NCBI RefSeq assembly: GCF_042932805.1 | Contig: NZ_CP170633.1 | Coordinates: 2,480,001 to 2,544,000, forward strand | DNA length: 64,000 nt | Reading direction: 5' to 3' | DNA from: Ascidiaceihabitans sp029251465 | GTDB lineage: Bacteria; Pseudomonadota; Alphaproteobacteria; Rhodobacterales; Rhodobacteraceae | Shown here: positions 37,683 through 45,892 of the stretch, one piece after another | Position numbering within the stretch: the stretch's first letter is position 1 | How the letters are laid out: every line of letters starts with the position of its first letter | The notes under the pieces: generated by a model | Told to the model about the DNA's origin: nothing | What the model saw: only the letters and a program-made list of their open reading frames with translations | Databases searched by the model: none | Position numbers and translations under genes: made by a program

Positions 37683-38600
37683 CTAACCCTCGCTCATGAT
37701 TTGGGAAATTGTGGTTTGGCACACGCGGATCACCTGTTCTAACGCGCGTTTGTCGTCTTTGTTCAGCGCCTTGAGTGGCGGGCGAATTGCGCCGGTGTCG
37801 ATGCCCTGAAAGGTGACGCCGTATTTGATGCATTGGACGAATTTTCCGCCCTGCTCCAACACCCGCATCAGCGGCATCATGGCCGACATAATGCGGCGGC
37901 CTTTGGCGAAATCGCCCTTGATGGCACAGGTTTCGTACAACGCGATGTGCTCGGCCGGCAAAAAGTTGGACCCGCCACAGACCCAGCTACGCGCGCCCCA
38001 TGCAAAGAATTCCAGCGCTTGATCATCCATGCCGCAGGACATTTGAATGTGTGGATAATCACGGGCCAACAGGTGGACGCGGTTGATGTCGCCCGAGCTT
38101 TCTTTGATCCCGCAGATGTTGCGCGAACGCCCCACGCGGTCGAGGAATTCTTCGCCCATGTGTACCCCCATCCGGCCCGGATAATTGTACAGCATTACCG
38201 GCAGGTTCGCGGCCTTGTCGATCGCCAGCGCGTTCAACGCATTCTCGCGCTCCGTCGGCACGGAATACGGCGGAGTGGCAAGCAAAATTGCATCCGCCCC
38301 CATAGCGCGAGCACCCGTGGCCATCAGGATCGAATCCGCAGTCAGCATCGATCCCGTACCGACAATCACAGCCACGCGCCCCTTGACTTGATCAACGGTG
38401 AACTTCGCGATTTCCATGCGTTCCTGTGCGGTTTGCGCATAGTTTTCGCCGGTTGATCCACCGGAAATCACGCCATGAACACCAGCCGCGATCAGCATTT
38501 CGATGACATCGGACAAGGCATCAAAGTTGACGCTGTGATCGTCGTGAAAGGGGGTCACGAGCGGCGTGTAAATCCCTTCGAATTTGAAAATTGGGGTCAT
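37683..38600 (-). CDS. Dihydrodipicolinate synthase/N-acetylneuraminate lyase family protein
   Basis: A 305-residue class I aldolase-type TIM barrel. GGSTGENYAQT (about 47-57) holds the carboxylate-binding threonine, Tyr138 lies in LYNYPGRMG and the Schiff-base Lys166 in GIKESSGD. It lies in a catabolic operon with a GntR regulator, so biosynthetic DapA is unlikely. A pyrroline-hydroxycarboxylate deaminase or a 2-oxo acid lyase fits better. With ALDH and an FAD oxidase it recalls D-hydroxyproline degradation, though no epimerase is seen. Confidence 0.88.
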   Translation of the reverse strand: MTPIFKFEGIYTPLVTPFHDDHSVNFDALSDVIEMLIAAGVHGVISGGSTGENYAQTAQERMEIAKFTVDQVKGRVAVIVGTGSMLTADSILMATGARAMGADAILLATPPYSVPTERENALNALAIDKAANLPVMLYNYPGRMGVHMGEEFLDRVGRSRNICGIKESSGDINRVHLLARDYPHIQMSCGMDDQALEFFAWGARSWVCGGSNFLPAEHIALYETCAIKGDFAKGRRIMSAMMPLMRVLEQGGKFVQCIKYGVTFQGIDTGAIRPPLKALNKDDKRALEQVIRVCQTTISQIMSEG

Positions 38601-38607
38601 GGGGTCC

Positions 38608-39315
38608 TCAGGCTATAGAACGGGGCAATTCGCCAAGCGGCACATCAAGTCCACTGGGCATAACGAAAGATTGGATTTGATCACGCGACAGACGCCAATG
38701 ATCAGCGGCCAGTTGCGCGGCAGTGTCCGCATCGTGGGCAATAATCGCCGCAATGATCGCGTCATGCTGCGTGCTGGCGGCCGAAACCTTGTCAGTCATT
38801 TCACCGTCTTGCGGGCGATAGAACGTCATCGAAATACGGGCGTGATCAATCAACAAACGATGAAAGCTGGGCCGCAAATAGATGTTGTCAGCCATTTCGC
38901 CTGTGACCGCGTGGAAATGGTTGTTGGCCAAGGCGCGATCGGCGGCTGACCCTGTGGCAAGCGCTGCTTTGAATGCATCCTGCGCGTGCTGTAGTTCGAC
39001 AATTTGCGCATCCGTGCGGTTGTGCGCGGCCAATTGCAGGATCGCGCCATAGACCATCGGTGCTGCAACAAAGAAATCGCGCAATGACCCTTGCGACATT
39101 TCACTAACACGTGCGCCTTTGTTTTCACGAAGCTCAACGTAGCCCGCACCGGCCAAGTCACGCAGCACTTCGCGCATGGGCGTGCGGGACAGATCGAATT
39201 CGCGGCTGAGGCGCTGTTCGTCCAGATCGGCCCCCGGGCCACGTGCTTGTGTCAGGATCGATCGGGCCAGCATGTCGTAGGCGGCTGATTTTCTATCTTT
39301 GGGTGTTGTGGGCAT
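38608..39315 (-). CDS. GntR-family transcriptional regulator (FCD domain)
   Basis: A 235-residue one-component regulator. The winged helix lies at about 10-75 (LSREFDLSRTPMREVLRDL, then GARVSEM). The FCD helical domain has metal-ligand-like histidines (NHFHAV, QHDAI, ADHWRLSR). It is the first gene of the minus-strand operon with the DapA-family, ALDH and FAD genes (7 nt spacing) and is divergent from the GlxA-type regulator. It is the obvious local controller, probably acting at 39351-39370. Confidence 0.9.
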   Translation of the reverse strand: MPTTPKDRKSAAYDMLARSILTQARGPGADLDEQRLSREFDLSRTPMREVLRDLAGAGYVELRENKGARVSEMSQGSLRDFFVAAPMVYGAILQLAAHNRTDAQIVELQHAQDAFKAALATGSAADRALANNHFHAVTGEMADNIYLRPSFHRLLIDHARISMTFYRPQDGEMTDKVSAASTQHDAIIAAIIAHDADTAAQLAADHWRLSRDQIQSFVMPSGLDVPLGELPRSIA

Positions 39316-39350
39316 AGGTCATTTTGCTGATTGCTGTAGATTCTAAAAAT

Positions 39351-39370
39351 GGTATACACATTGTACACAA
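39351..39370. promoter_or_regulatory. Candidate GntR operator in the gntR/glxA divergent region
   Basis: GGTATACACATTGTACACAA holds two palindromic cores (GTATAC and TGTACA), about one helical turn apart, 36 nt upstream of the gntR start and 27 nt before the glxA-type start. Spacing and sequence match the paired motif upstream of icd. FadR/VanR-type GntR proteins commonly bind GTATAC-centred sites. Confidence 0.5.
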
Positions 39371-39397
39371 CTTGCACCACATCGAATTGCGACTGCT

Positions 39398-40357
39398 ATG
39401 AACACCCACACGACACCTGAACATTTTGTCTTTTTGCTGGTGCCTGAATTTTCGCACCTCGCGTTTTCCTGCGCGGTGGAGCCGTTGCGGATTGCCAATC
39501 TGGTCAGCGGCTCTGAACTGTACCGTTGGTCGTTTGCCGCTGAAAACGGAACAACCGCGACCTGTTCAAACGGGTCGGTCACGCAGGTGCACCACGGCTA
39601 CGCAGATTTACCCCCTTGTGACCGATTGTTTCTGCTGTCTGGCATCCATGTCGCAGATCACGTTGGCCAAGCATTGCTGGGAACGTTGCGCCGTGCTGCC
39701 CGTTCACCTGCGGCTATCGGGGCGTTGTGTTCTGGTGCCTACATCCTTGCCCGCGCTGGCATGCTGAACGGGATGAACGCCGCGATCCACTGGGAATTTC
39801 ATGACGGGTTCATGGAGGAGTTCCCAAAGGTCAATCTGCTACGCAACGTGTTTGTGACCGACGCAAAACACATCACCGCAGCGGGCGGCACGGCGACGGC
39901 AGATTTGATGCTGCATTTGATCGAAACGGCGCATGGATCGGACCTTGCCATCGCTGTGGCCGACCAGATGGTGTACAACGCGGTACGTGATGCAAGTGCC
40001 GAGCAACGCGTGTCGTTGCAATCGCGTCACGGTATGCGCAATGCGCATTTGGCGCGGGCTATCCAGATCATGCAAGACACACTGGAAAGCCCTGTGTCCC
40101 CAGCCGAAATCGCTGATGACATCGGTATTTCTGTACGCCAGCTGGAACGTCTTTTCGGGCGCTACCTGAACTGCTCGCCCAAGAAATATCACGTCGAAAT
40201 GCGGCTGGAACGCGCCCGCAATCTGCTGATCCAAACCGACCGCAGCGTGACCGAAGTTGCCTATGCCACAGGCTTTGAAAGCCCGGGGCATTTCAGCCGA
40301 GTGTACCGCGCCAGTTTTGGGTTAAGTCCTTCAAAGCAAAAGGTTAAAATTACCTAA
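39398..40357 (+). CDS. GlxA-family AraC-type transcriptional regulator
   Basis: A 319-residue activator. The N-terminal DJ-1/PfpI-like domain (about 8-185) has the nucleophile-elbow segment GALCSGAYILARAG. The C-terminal pair of AraC helix-turn-helices (about 215-315) ends with TGFESPGHFSRVYRASFGLSP. Relatives in Pseudomonas (ArgR, GbdR, CdhR, SouR) sense arginine, glycine betaine, carnitine or sarcosine, which suits the amine-catabolism cluster. Its stop overlaps the opposing cytochrome gene as CTAA. Confidence 0.9.
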   Translation: MNTHTTPEHFVFLLVPEFSHLAFSCAVEPLRIANLVSGSELYRWSFAAENGTTATCSNGSVTQVHHGYADLPPCDRLFLLSGIHVADHVGQALLGTLRRAARSPAAIGALCSGAYILARAGMLNGMNAAIHWEFHDGFMEEFPKVNLLRNVFVTDAKHITAAGGTATADLMLHLIETAHGSDLAIAVADQMVYNAVRDASAEQRVSLQSRHGMRNAHLARAIQIMQDTLESPVSPAEIADDIGISVRQLERLFGRYLNCSPKKYHVEMRLERARNLLIQTDRSVTEVAYATGFESPGHFSRVYRASFGLSPSKQKVKIT

Positions 40358-40974
40358 TCGTTTGCGCAAGGCATGCCCGAAACGCCCCATGCCAACACGT
40401 CATTGACGTGTTCCTGAAGGCTGTAGGGTGCTGGTTCGCGCCCACCGCCCGGTGCCCATGCCCAGTGCAAAATGACGTCGTGATCAAGGTGGCCGGCGAT
40501 GTCCATAAAGGTGCGGTCGCCGTTACGCTCTGGGTCGCGCAACTGGTTGCAGACCTCGATTGACGACTTGCCATTCCATTCGAATTCAACGGGCGGTAAT
40601 TGCCATTCAGCGGCGACTTGCGGGGCCATGTGCGCGCCTGAATTCCCGCCGGTTTTGTTGGTGACGTGACATGTGGCGCAAGGGATGTGCTCCGCACCAA
40701 TCCGGCTTTCGCCTGCGTTGATGTTCATGCCATGCGGACGGGCTTTGCCGTAGCTTGGGCCTGACCACATCGGGCGGTTGCTGTCACCAACATGGCAGTT
40801 GGAACAGCGCGGATGCGAGGCGACTTCGTAAATCCGCCCCCACGCAACCAGTCCTTGTTCAACCGAAACCGATCCCTCAGCGGGGGGTAAAATTGTGATC
40901 TCGTCCGATGCGGCCCAAGCCAATGTTCCAGTAAAGCCAGCAACAGCCGCAGCGATAAAAAAGCGCGTTTTCAT
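40354..40974 (-). CDS. Exported diheme cytochrome c
   Basis: A 206-residue periplasmic cytochrome. The signal peptide is residues 1-22 (FFIAAAVAGFTGTLAWAA). Two covalent heme motifs are present, CSNCH (57-61) and CATCH (99-103). A GTG five codons upstream overlaps the dehydrogenase stop, but ATG 40974 is preceded by GAGGGGG and starts the signal peptide. As the third gene of the iorA, iorB, cytochrome operon it is the likely electron acceptor of the molybdenum enzyme. Confidence 0.85.
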   Translation of the reverse strand: MKTRFFIAAAVAGFTGTLAWAASDEITILPPAEGSVSVEQGLVAWGRIYEVASHPRCSNCHVGDSNRPMWSGPSYGKARPHGMNINAGESRIGAEHIPCATCHVTNKTGGNSGAHMAPQVAAEWQLPPVEFEWNGKSSIEVCNQLRDPERNGDRTFMDIAGHLDHDVILHWAWAPGGGREPAPYSLQEHVNDVLAWGVSGMPCAND

Positions 40975-40985
40975 GTATCGCCCCC

Positions 40986-43226
40986 TCACACAAAATCGAT
41001 GAATTTGTTCATCGGCATTTCGCGAATACGCTGACCGGTCGCTGCAAAAATCGCGTTCGACAAGGCGGCCGCAGCAGGGGGCACCATCGGTTCACCCATG
41101 CCACGGATGTGTTCGCCATTCTCGAGCCCCGCCACCATAATGTTGGGCGTTTGATACATCCGCATTCCTTCAAACGCGTGGTAGTTTGATTGCTCGACCA
41201 TCCCGTCAGAATAGGTGATTTCCGAATTCATCGCGTGCCCCAAGGCCCAGATGACGCCACCCTGCACCATGTTTTCAAAGTTCACCGGATCGACGACTTT
41301 GCCCACCTCGGCTGCCACCCAGACGTTATCGATTCTGATGCCAGCGTCGGTGTTGGTGACCTCGATCACCTCGGCCACGGCCACACCAAAGGACATGCAG
41401 AATGAAACGCCGCGCCCTTTGTTCGGACCCAGTTCCGAACCCCATTTCGACATCTCGGCGACTGTTTCAAGCGTCTTGCGCGATGGATCATGCCAGCATA
41501 AACGCATGCGTTCTTCCATCGGGTCGGCACCCGCAGCAACGATCAATTCATCCAGAAACACGTCGTGGAAAAACCCGTTTGTCGACGCCCCAACGGAGCG
41601 CCAAGAACTGATCGGGCCAAGTTCTGGCGCGCGGTATCCGGTCACGCGATAGTTCGGGATCGACAAGGGCTGTTCCCACGCGCCGGCCACGATTTGCGTA
41701 TCGGGGCCGGGTATCGACAACCCTTGGCGCCCCATTTGACTGGCGATCACCGAAGGCATTGCGATGCCAAGATCGTAGGCTTCGACCTGCCCGTTTTTCA
41801 CCGTGCCACGCCCCCGTGCCATCGCGATTTGGCGCGTGTCATTGTGGGTCATATCCTCTTCGCGACTATACGTCAGTTTGACCGGCGTCCCCTTTACCGC
41901 CATCGCAATTTCGGCGGCTTCTTTGACCACCCGCGCCTCAAGCCGGTGCCCAAAGCTGCCCCCCATCATCAGCACGTGAACGAAGACTTTGTCGTAATCC
42001 ATGCCCGTGATGTCAGACACGTTAGTTTGCAAAAAGCGCGGAATTTGCGTGCCGGTCCAAACGTCAACGCGGTCATCCTGCACGTGCACCACGGCCGTGA
42101 TTGGTTCCAACGGCGCGTGGGCCAAATAGGGCGCGCGGTACTCGGCTTCGATGATTTCGCCGCTGTCCAACGCGGCCACAACATCGCCTTCGTCCTTTTG
42201 GCGGCTATCAAGTTGATCGTCGTTAAAACTGTCGGACAAGGCCTGCCAATGGCCGTCCATTTCAGCCGGATAGGGGGCCGCGCCCCATTCGACGTCAATC
42301 GCGTTCACGGCCTGGATCGCGCGCCATGTATTGTCAGCGATGACCGCAATGCCGCCTGTGATCGGCAAGACCTGTTGAACGCCGCGCATGCCTTCGGCCC
42401 CGGATGCGTCATAGCTAAGCATCTCGCCCCCGCGCCGTGGGTTTGTGCGCACAGAGGCGTGCACCATGTTGTCCATGTTGAAATCAATGCCATACGGCAA
42501 CGTGCCGGTGGACTTTGCAACGATATCAACGCGCTGGGTTGGTTTACCCATCAAGCGCCACTGGGACGGATCGCGCAAGGTGACGTCTTTGACTGGATCT
42601 AGCGTGGCGGCAATCGCGGCCAGTTCTGTGTAGGCAATCGCCGTGCCATCGGGCAGTTGTACGGCCCCGTTTGCGGTCTTTAGATCCGCCACAGGCACAC
42701 CCGATTTTTGGGACGCCGCCGCCTTAAGCGTTTCGCGGGCAACGGCCCCCGCGATGCGCAATTTGTCGTAGCCATCCGGCACTGTGGTCGACCCGCCCGT
42801 GACCTGCATGCCAAGGAACTTCATCAGCGCGTCCATCACGACCCGTGTGGAATTTGCGCCAAAACTATCATCAGTCGGTGCAAACGGCGCGCCATCCGCA
42901 CCCAACGCGGTGTTGTAGTAGGCCTTGTCGGGCATGCCGGGATCAATGCGGACTTGATCTAATTCGACGTCCAGTTCTTCGGCGATCATGGCGGCCTGCA
43001 CGTGGTAGGCCCCCTGCCCGCTGTCGGCGCGCGGCGTGATCAACGTGATGCCATTTGCGTCGATCTTGACGTAAGGCGTCAGCCCCGCCTCGCCGTCGGC
43101 AAGATCATTCAGCAAAGGGTTTTTCACAGGCGCTTTGTATTTACAGACGCCAAAGGCCACGCCACCGGCAATGGCAACAGAGCCAAACAAAAACGTGCGA
43201 CGGGCGATTTTTCCAAGTTTGCTCAT
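40986..43226 (-). CDS. Molybdopterin-binding subunit of an IorB-type aldehyde/N-heterocycle oxidoreductase
   Basis: A 746-residue large subunit of the xanthine dehydrogenase family, of the isoquinoline 1-oxidoreductase beta type. An N-terminal Tat signal is present (ARRTFLFGSVAIAGG), so the enzyme is exported with cofactor. Moco-binding stretches include MMGGSFGHRLEARVVKEA, SWRSVGASTNGFFHD and the C-terminal GMGEPMVPPAAAALSNAI. Hydroxylation of an N-heteroaromatic or oxidation of an aldehyde is expected. It forms an operon with iorA-like (4 nt upstream) and the cytochrome c. Confidence 0.92.
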   Translation of the reverse strand: MSKLGKIARRTFLFGSVAIAGGVAFGVCKYKAPVKNPLLNDLADGEAGLTPYVKIDANGITLITPRADSGQGAYHVQAAMIAEELDVELDQVRIDPGMPDKAYYNTALGADGAPFAPTDDSFGANSTRVVMDALMKFLGMQVTGGSTTVPDGYDKLRIAGAVARETLKAAASQKSGVPVADLKTANGAVQLPDGTAIAYTELAAIAATLDPVKDVTLRDPSQWRLMGKPTQRVDIVAKSTGTLPYGIDFNMDNMVHASVRTNPRRGGEMLSYDASGAEGMRGVQQVLPITGGIAVIADNTWRAIQAVNAIDVEWGAAPYPAEMDGHWQALSDSFNDDQLDSRQKDEGDVVAALDSGEIIEAEYRAPYLAHAPLEPITAVVHVQDDRVDVWTGTQIPRFLQTNVSDITGMDYDKVFVHVLMMGGSFGHRLEARVVKEAAEIAMAVKGTPVKLTYSREEDMTHNDTRQIAMARGRGTVKNGQVEAYDLGIAMPSVIASQMGRQGLSIPGPDTQIVAGAWEQPLSIPNYRVTGYRAPELGPISSWRSVGASTNGFFHDVFLDELIVAAGADPMEERMRLCWHDPSRKTLETVAEMSKWGSELGPNKGRGVSFCMSFGVAVAEVIEVTNTDAGIRIDNVWVAAEVGKVVDPVNFENMVQGGVIWALGHAMNSEITYSDGMVEQSNYHAFEGMRMYQTPNIMVAGLENGEHIRGMGEPMVPPAAAALSNAIFAATGQRIREMPMNKFIDFV

Positions 43227-43230
43227 GGCG

Positions 43231-43689
43231 TTATGCTCCGTTCAGTTTTTGGGCGGCTGTTTTCACAGCGGCGCGGATGCGTGGGTAGGTGCCACAACGA
43301 CACAGGTTTGCGCTCATGGCCGTGTCGATGTCGGCGTCGTTAGGTTCAGAGTTGGTTTCCAAAAACGAAGCCGCCGCCATGATTTGGCCGGACTGGCAAT
43401 AGCCGCATTGCGCGACTTGATGTTCGATCCATGCCTCTTGCACCGCGTGCAACGCATCAGGTGTGCCAAGGCCCTCGATCGTGATGATTTCGCCATCGAT
43501 GTCGGCGGCAGCAACTTGGCATGATCGCACAGCGACCCCGTCCATGTGCACGGTGCAAGCCCCGCATTGCGCGATTCCACAGCCATATTTCGGGCCAGTG
43601 ATGCCCAGTTCATCGCGCAAAACCCAAAGCAGCGGCATGTCGTCTTCGACATCCACCTCGTGTGCGGTTCCGTTGACGGTAAGTTTCAT
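43231..43689 (-). CDS. (2Fe-2S) subunit of the IorA-type oxidoreductase
   Basis: A 152-residue iron-sulfur subunit. The plant-ferredoxin-type cluster uses C37, C42, C45 and C57 ([10 protein letters not shown] ... SCQ). The second, helical-domain cluster uses CGYC and NLCRCGTY. It has no signal of its own, so it is expected to be co-exported with the Tat-tagged large subunit. ATG 43689 is preceded by GGGAG and gives the family N-terminus; the frame is open 24 codons upstream. Confidence 0.93.
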   Translation of the reverse strand: MKLTVNGTAHEVDVEDDMPLLWVLRDELGITGPKYGCGIAQCGACTVHMDGVAVRSCQVAAADIDGEIITIEGLGTPDALHAVQEAWIEHQVAQCGYCQSGQIMAAASFLETNSEPNDADIDTAMSANLCRCGTYPRIRAAVKTAAQKLNGA

Positions 43690-43803
43690 GGCTGCGCTCC
43701 CTGCTGGCTTGGACACAATATAGACCCAAAGCCGGCAGAAAAAACCTGCGGATCGCGCCAACCGACAGGCAAATGACGCAACGGATGTTTTACCCGCGGC
43801 GTA

Positions 43804-43825
43804 AGGTGCGCGTGTTCGCGCACCT
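43804..43825 (-). terminator. Hairpin after the class III alcohol dehydrogenase
   Basis: AGGTGCGCG pairs perfectly with CGCGCACCT around 4 nt, 8 nt past the minus-strand stop. No U-tract follows. It is the second copy of the TAAGGTGxGCGTGT hairpin found at 10914-10932. Confidence 0.5.
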
Positions 43826-43833
43826 CGTTGGTT

Positions 43834-44949
43834 TTAAAATTCGACGACGGCGCGGATAGATTTGCCTGCGTGCATCAATTCAAAGCCTTCGTTGATCTGG
43901 TCCAAAGTCAGTTTGTGCGTGATCATCGGGTCGATCTCGATCTTACCGTCCATGTACCAATCGACGATTTTGGGAACGTCCGTACGCCCCTTTGCCCCGC
44001 CAAATGCAGTGCCGCGCCAGACACGGCCCGTGACCAATTGAAACGGACGGGTCGAGATTTCGGCACCCGCAGGGGCCACGCCGATGATGATGCTTTCGCC
44101 CCAACCTTTGTGCGCCGCCTCAAGGGCTGTGCGCATCACGCGCGTGTTGCCGGTGGCGTCAAACGTGTAGTCCGCGCCGCCTTTGGTCAACTCGACCAGA
44201 TGTTCGACCAAGTCGCCCTCGACGTTGTTCGGGTTCACAAAATCGGTCATGCCAAAATAGCGCCCGACTTCTTCTTTGTCGTCGTTCAGATCGACGCCAA
44301 CGATTTGATCCGCCCCAGCCAGACGCAAACCCTGGATCACGTTCAAACCGATGCCACCCAAGCCGAACACGACGCAGCGCGCGCCAATTTCCACTTTGGC
44401 CGTGTTGATCACCGCACCGATGCCGGTGGTGACGCCGCAACCGATGTAGCAAATCTTGTCGAACGGCGCGTCTTTGCGCACTTTGGCCAGCGCGATTTCG
44501 GGCACAACTGTGTGGTTGGCAAAAGTCGAGCAGCCCATGTAGTGGTGGATCGGCGTGCCATCCAGCATCGAAAAGCGCGTGGTGCCGTCTGGCAATTGGC
44601 CACGCCCTTGGGTCACGCGGATTTTCTGGCACAGGTTGGTTTTGCCCGACAGGCAGTATTCGCATTCACGACATTCTGGCGTGTAAAGCGGGATCACGTG
44701 ATCGCCGACTTCTAGCGTCGTGACGCCTTCGCCGATTTCCATGACAACGCCTGCGCCCTCGTGGCCTAGGATTGCGGGAAAGATACCTTCGGGATCGTCG
44801 CCAGAGCGGGTGAATTCATCGGTGTGGCACAGGCCTGTGGCCTTGATTTCCACCAGAACCTCGCCCTTTTTGGGGCCTTCGAGGTTCACTTCCATAATTT
44901 CCAGCGGTTTGCCCGCCTCAACTGCGACGGCTGCACGTGTGCGCATCAT
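43834..44949 (-). CDS. S-(hydroxymethyl)glutathione dehydrogenase / class III alcohol dehydrogenase
   Basis: A 371-residue zinc enzyme that oxidises S-hydroxymethylglutathione to S-formylglutathione in formaldehyde detoxification and C1 oxidation, and reduces nitrosoglutathione. The catalytic zinc site is seen in ATGLCHTDE and GHEGAG, and the structural zinc cysteines in CRECEYCLSGKTNLC. The NAD fold contains FGLGGIGLNVIQG. Three ATGs are close together; the one at 44949 has GGGAG 7 nt upstream. It lies downstream of the iclR and TRAP genes on the same strand. Confidence 0.94.
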   Translation of the reverse strand: MMRTRAAVAVEAGKPLEIMEVNLEGPKKGEVLVEIKATGLCHTDEFTRSGDDPEGIFPAILGHEGAGVVMEIGEGVTTLEVGDHVIPLYTPECRECEYCLSGKTNLCQKIRVTQGRGQLPDGTTRFSMLDGTPIHHYMGCSTFANHTVVPEIALAKVRKDAPFDKICYIGCGVTTGIGAVINTAKVEIGARCVVFGLGGIGLNVIQGLRLAGADQIVGVDLNDDKEEVGRYFGMTDFVNPNNVEGDLVEHLVELTKGGADYTFDATGNTRVMRTALEAAHKGWGESIIIGVAPAGAEISTRPFQLVTGRVWRGTAFGGAKGRTDVPKIVDWYMDGKIEIDPMITHKLTLDQINEGFELMHAGKSIRAVVEF

Positions 44950-45050
44950 GCCCATTCTCCCTATTCAATTTCGTTCGAGCGCCCGTCATTGGCAACGCTG
45001 CGTTGTCACGATCAAGGCCAGCGATGTGCCGATTTGTCAACGGGTGTGGA

Positions 45051-45830
45051 TCAGCTTTGCAGCAGTTCTGTCAGCTGCTGGGCAGCATTTTGCAAGGTCG
45101 TGACATTGCCGGTCAGATCCGACAGCTGGTGGCGTTGCAAGGGCGCGTGTGCGGACAGTGTCGACACCAACCGCCCTTGATCATCGAGGATCGGCACGGC
45201 AACGGCGACCATGCCTTCCATGAATTCTTCGTTGTCAGTGGAATAGCCACGTTTGCGCGTCAGGGCCAATTCCGCCTTAAGCGCCTTGATGTCGGTGAAC
45301 GTCATTTTTGTGTGACGGTTCAGCGCATGGGCGGCCAGCAGACGGTCCAGATACCGCAAGTTCAGCGATGACAAATACATTTTGCCCGAGGCTGTGCAGT
45401 GAAACGGAACTTGGGTGCCAACAGGCAGCTGGATACGCAGCGGCCATTTGGTTTCGATGCGGTCCAGATAGACCATGCCTTCGCGGTCCGGCACGGCGAT
45501 GTTGCAAGTTTCGCCCATCGCCTCGACCACGGAATTCAGGATCGACAGGCGCACGGTGCGCAGGCGTTGCGAGCTCAGCGTGTTGACGGACAGGCGGCGC
45601 AAACGTGGCCCGGGCCCATAGGACCGCCCATCAATGTCGCGTTGCAAGAACCCTTCTTCTTCGGCGGTGTGGAACAGCCGGTGAACGGTGGGTTTGGGCA
45701 AGCCCAAAGACCCAACGACGTCCGCGGGCGTTACAGGAACACCCGCGCGCGCGACTTCTTCCAGAACCAGCAGCAATCGCAGGTTCGTTGGAATTTGCCC
45801 TTTGGTATCAGCGGCCCCGTCGTCCGGCAT
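45051..45830 (-). CDS. IclR-family transcriptional regulator
   Basis: A 259-residue regulator. The winged helix is at about 12-75 (VTPADVVGSLGLPKPTVHRLF), and the effector-binding domain contains the usual ASGKMYLSSL and EFMEGMVAVAVPI segments. It lies just downstream of the first TRAP operon and upstream of the formaldehyde dehydrogenase on the same strand, so it probably controls TRAP uptake and the divergent GMC oxidoreductase. A candidate operator is at 49293-49311. Confidence 0.9.
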   Translation of the reverse strand: MPDDGAADTKGQIPTNLRLLLVLEEVARAGVPVTPADVVGSLGLPKPTVHRLFHTAEEEGFLQRDIDGRSYGPGPRLRRLSVNTLSSQRLRTVRLSILNSVVEAMGETCNIAVPDREGMVYLDRIETKWPLRIQLPVGTQVPFHCTASGKMYLSSLNLRYLDRLLAAHALNRHTKMTFTDIKALKAELALTRKRGYSTDNEEFMEGMVAVAVPILDDQGRLVSTLSAHAPLQRHQLSDLTGNVTTLQNAAQQLTELLQS

Positions 45831-45892
45831 CTTTCGTCCTTATGTCATCAGCACTGGCATTAAATCACGCCAGCGCTGGTCTTATTGGCACC

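Noticed and set aside
37683..38600. Biosynthetic dihydrodipicolinate synthase (dapA)
   Set aside because: The catalytic residues fit the whole superfamily, but the operon with GntR, ALDH and FAD oxidase points to a catabolic lyase or deaminase.
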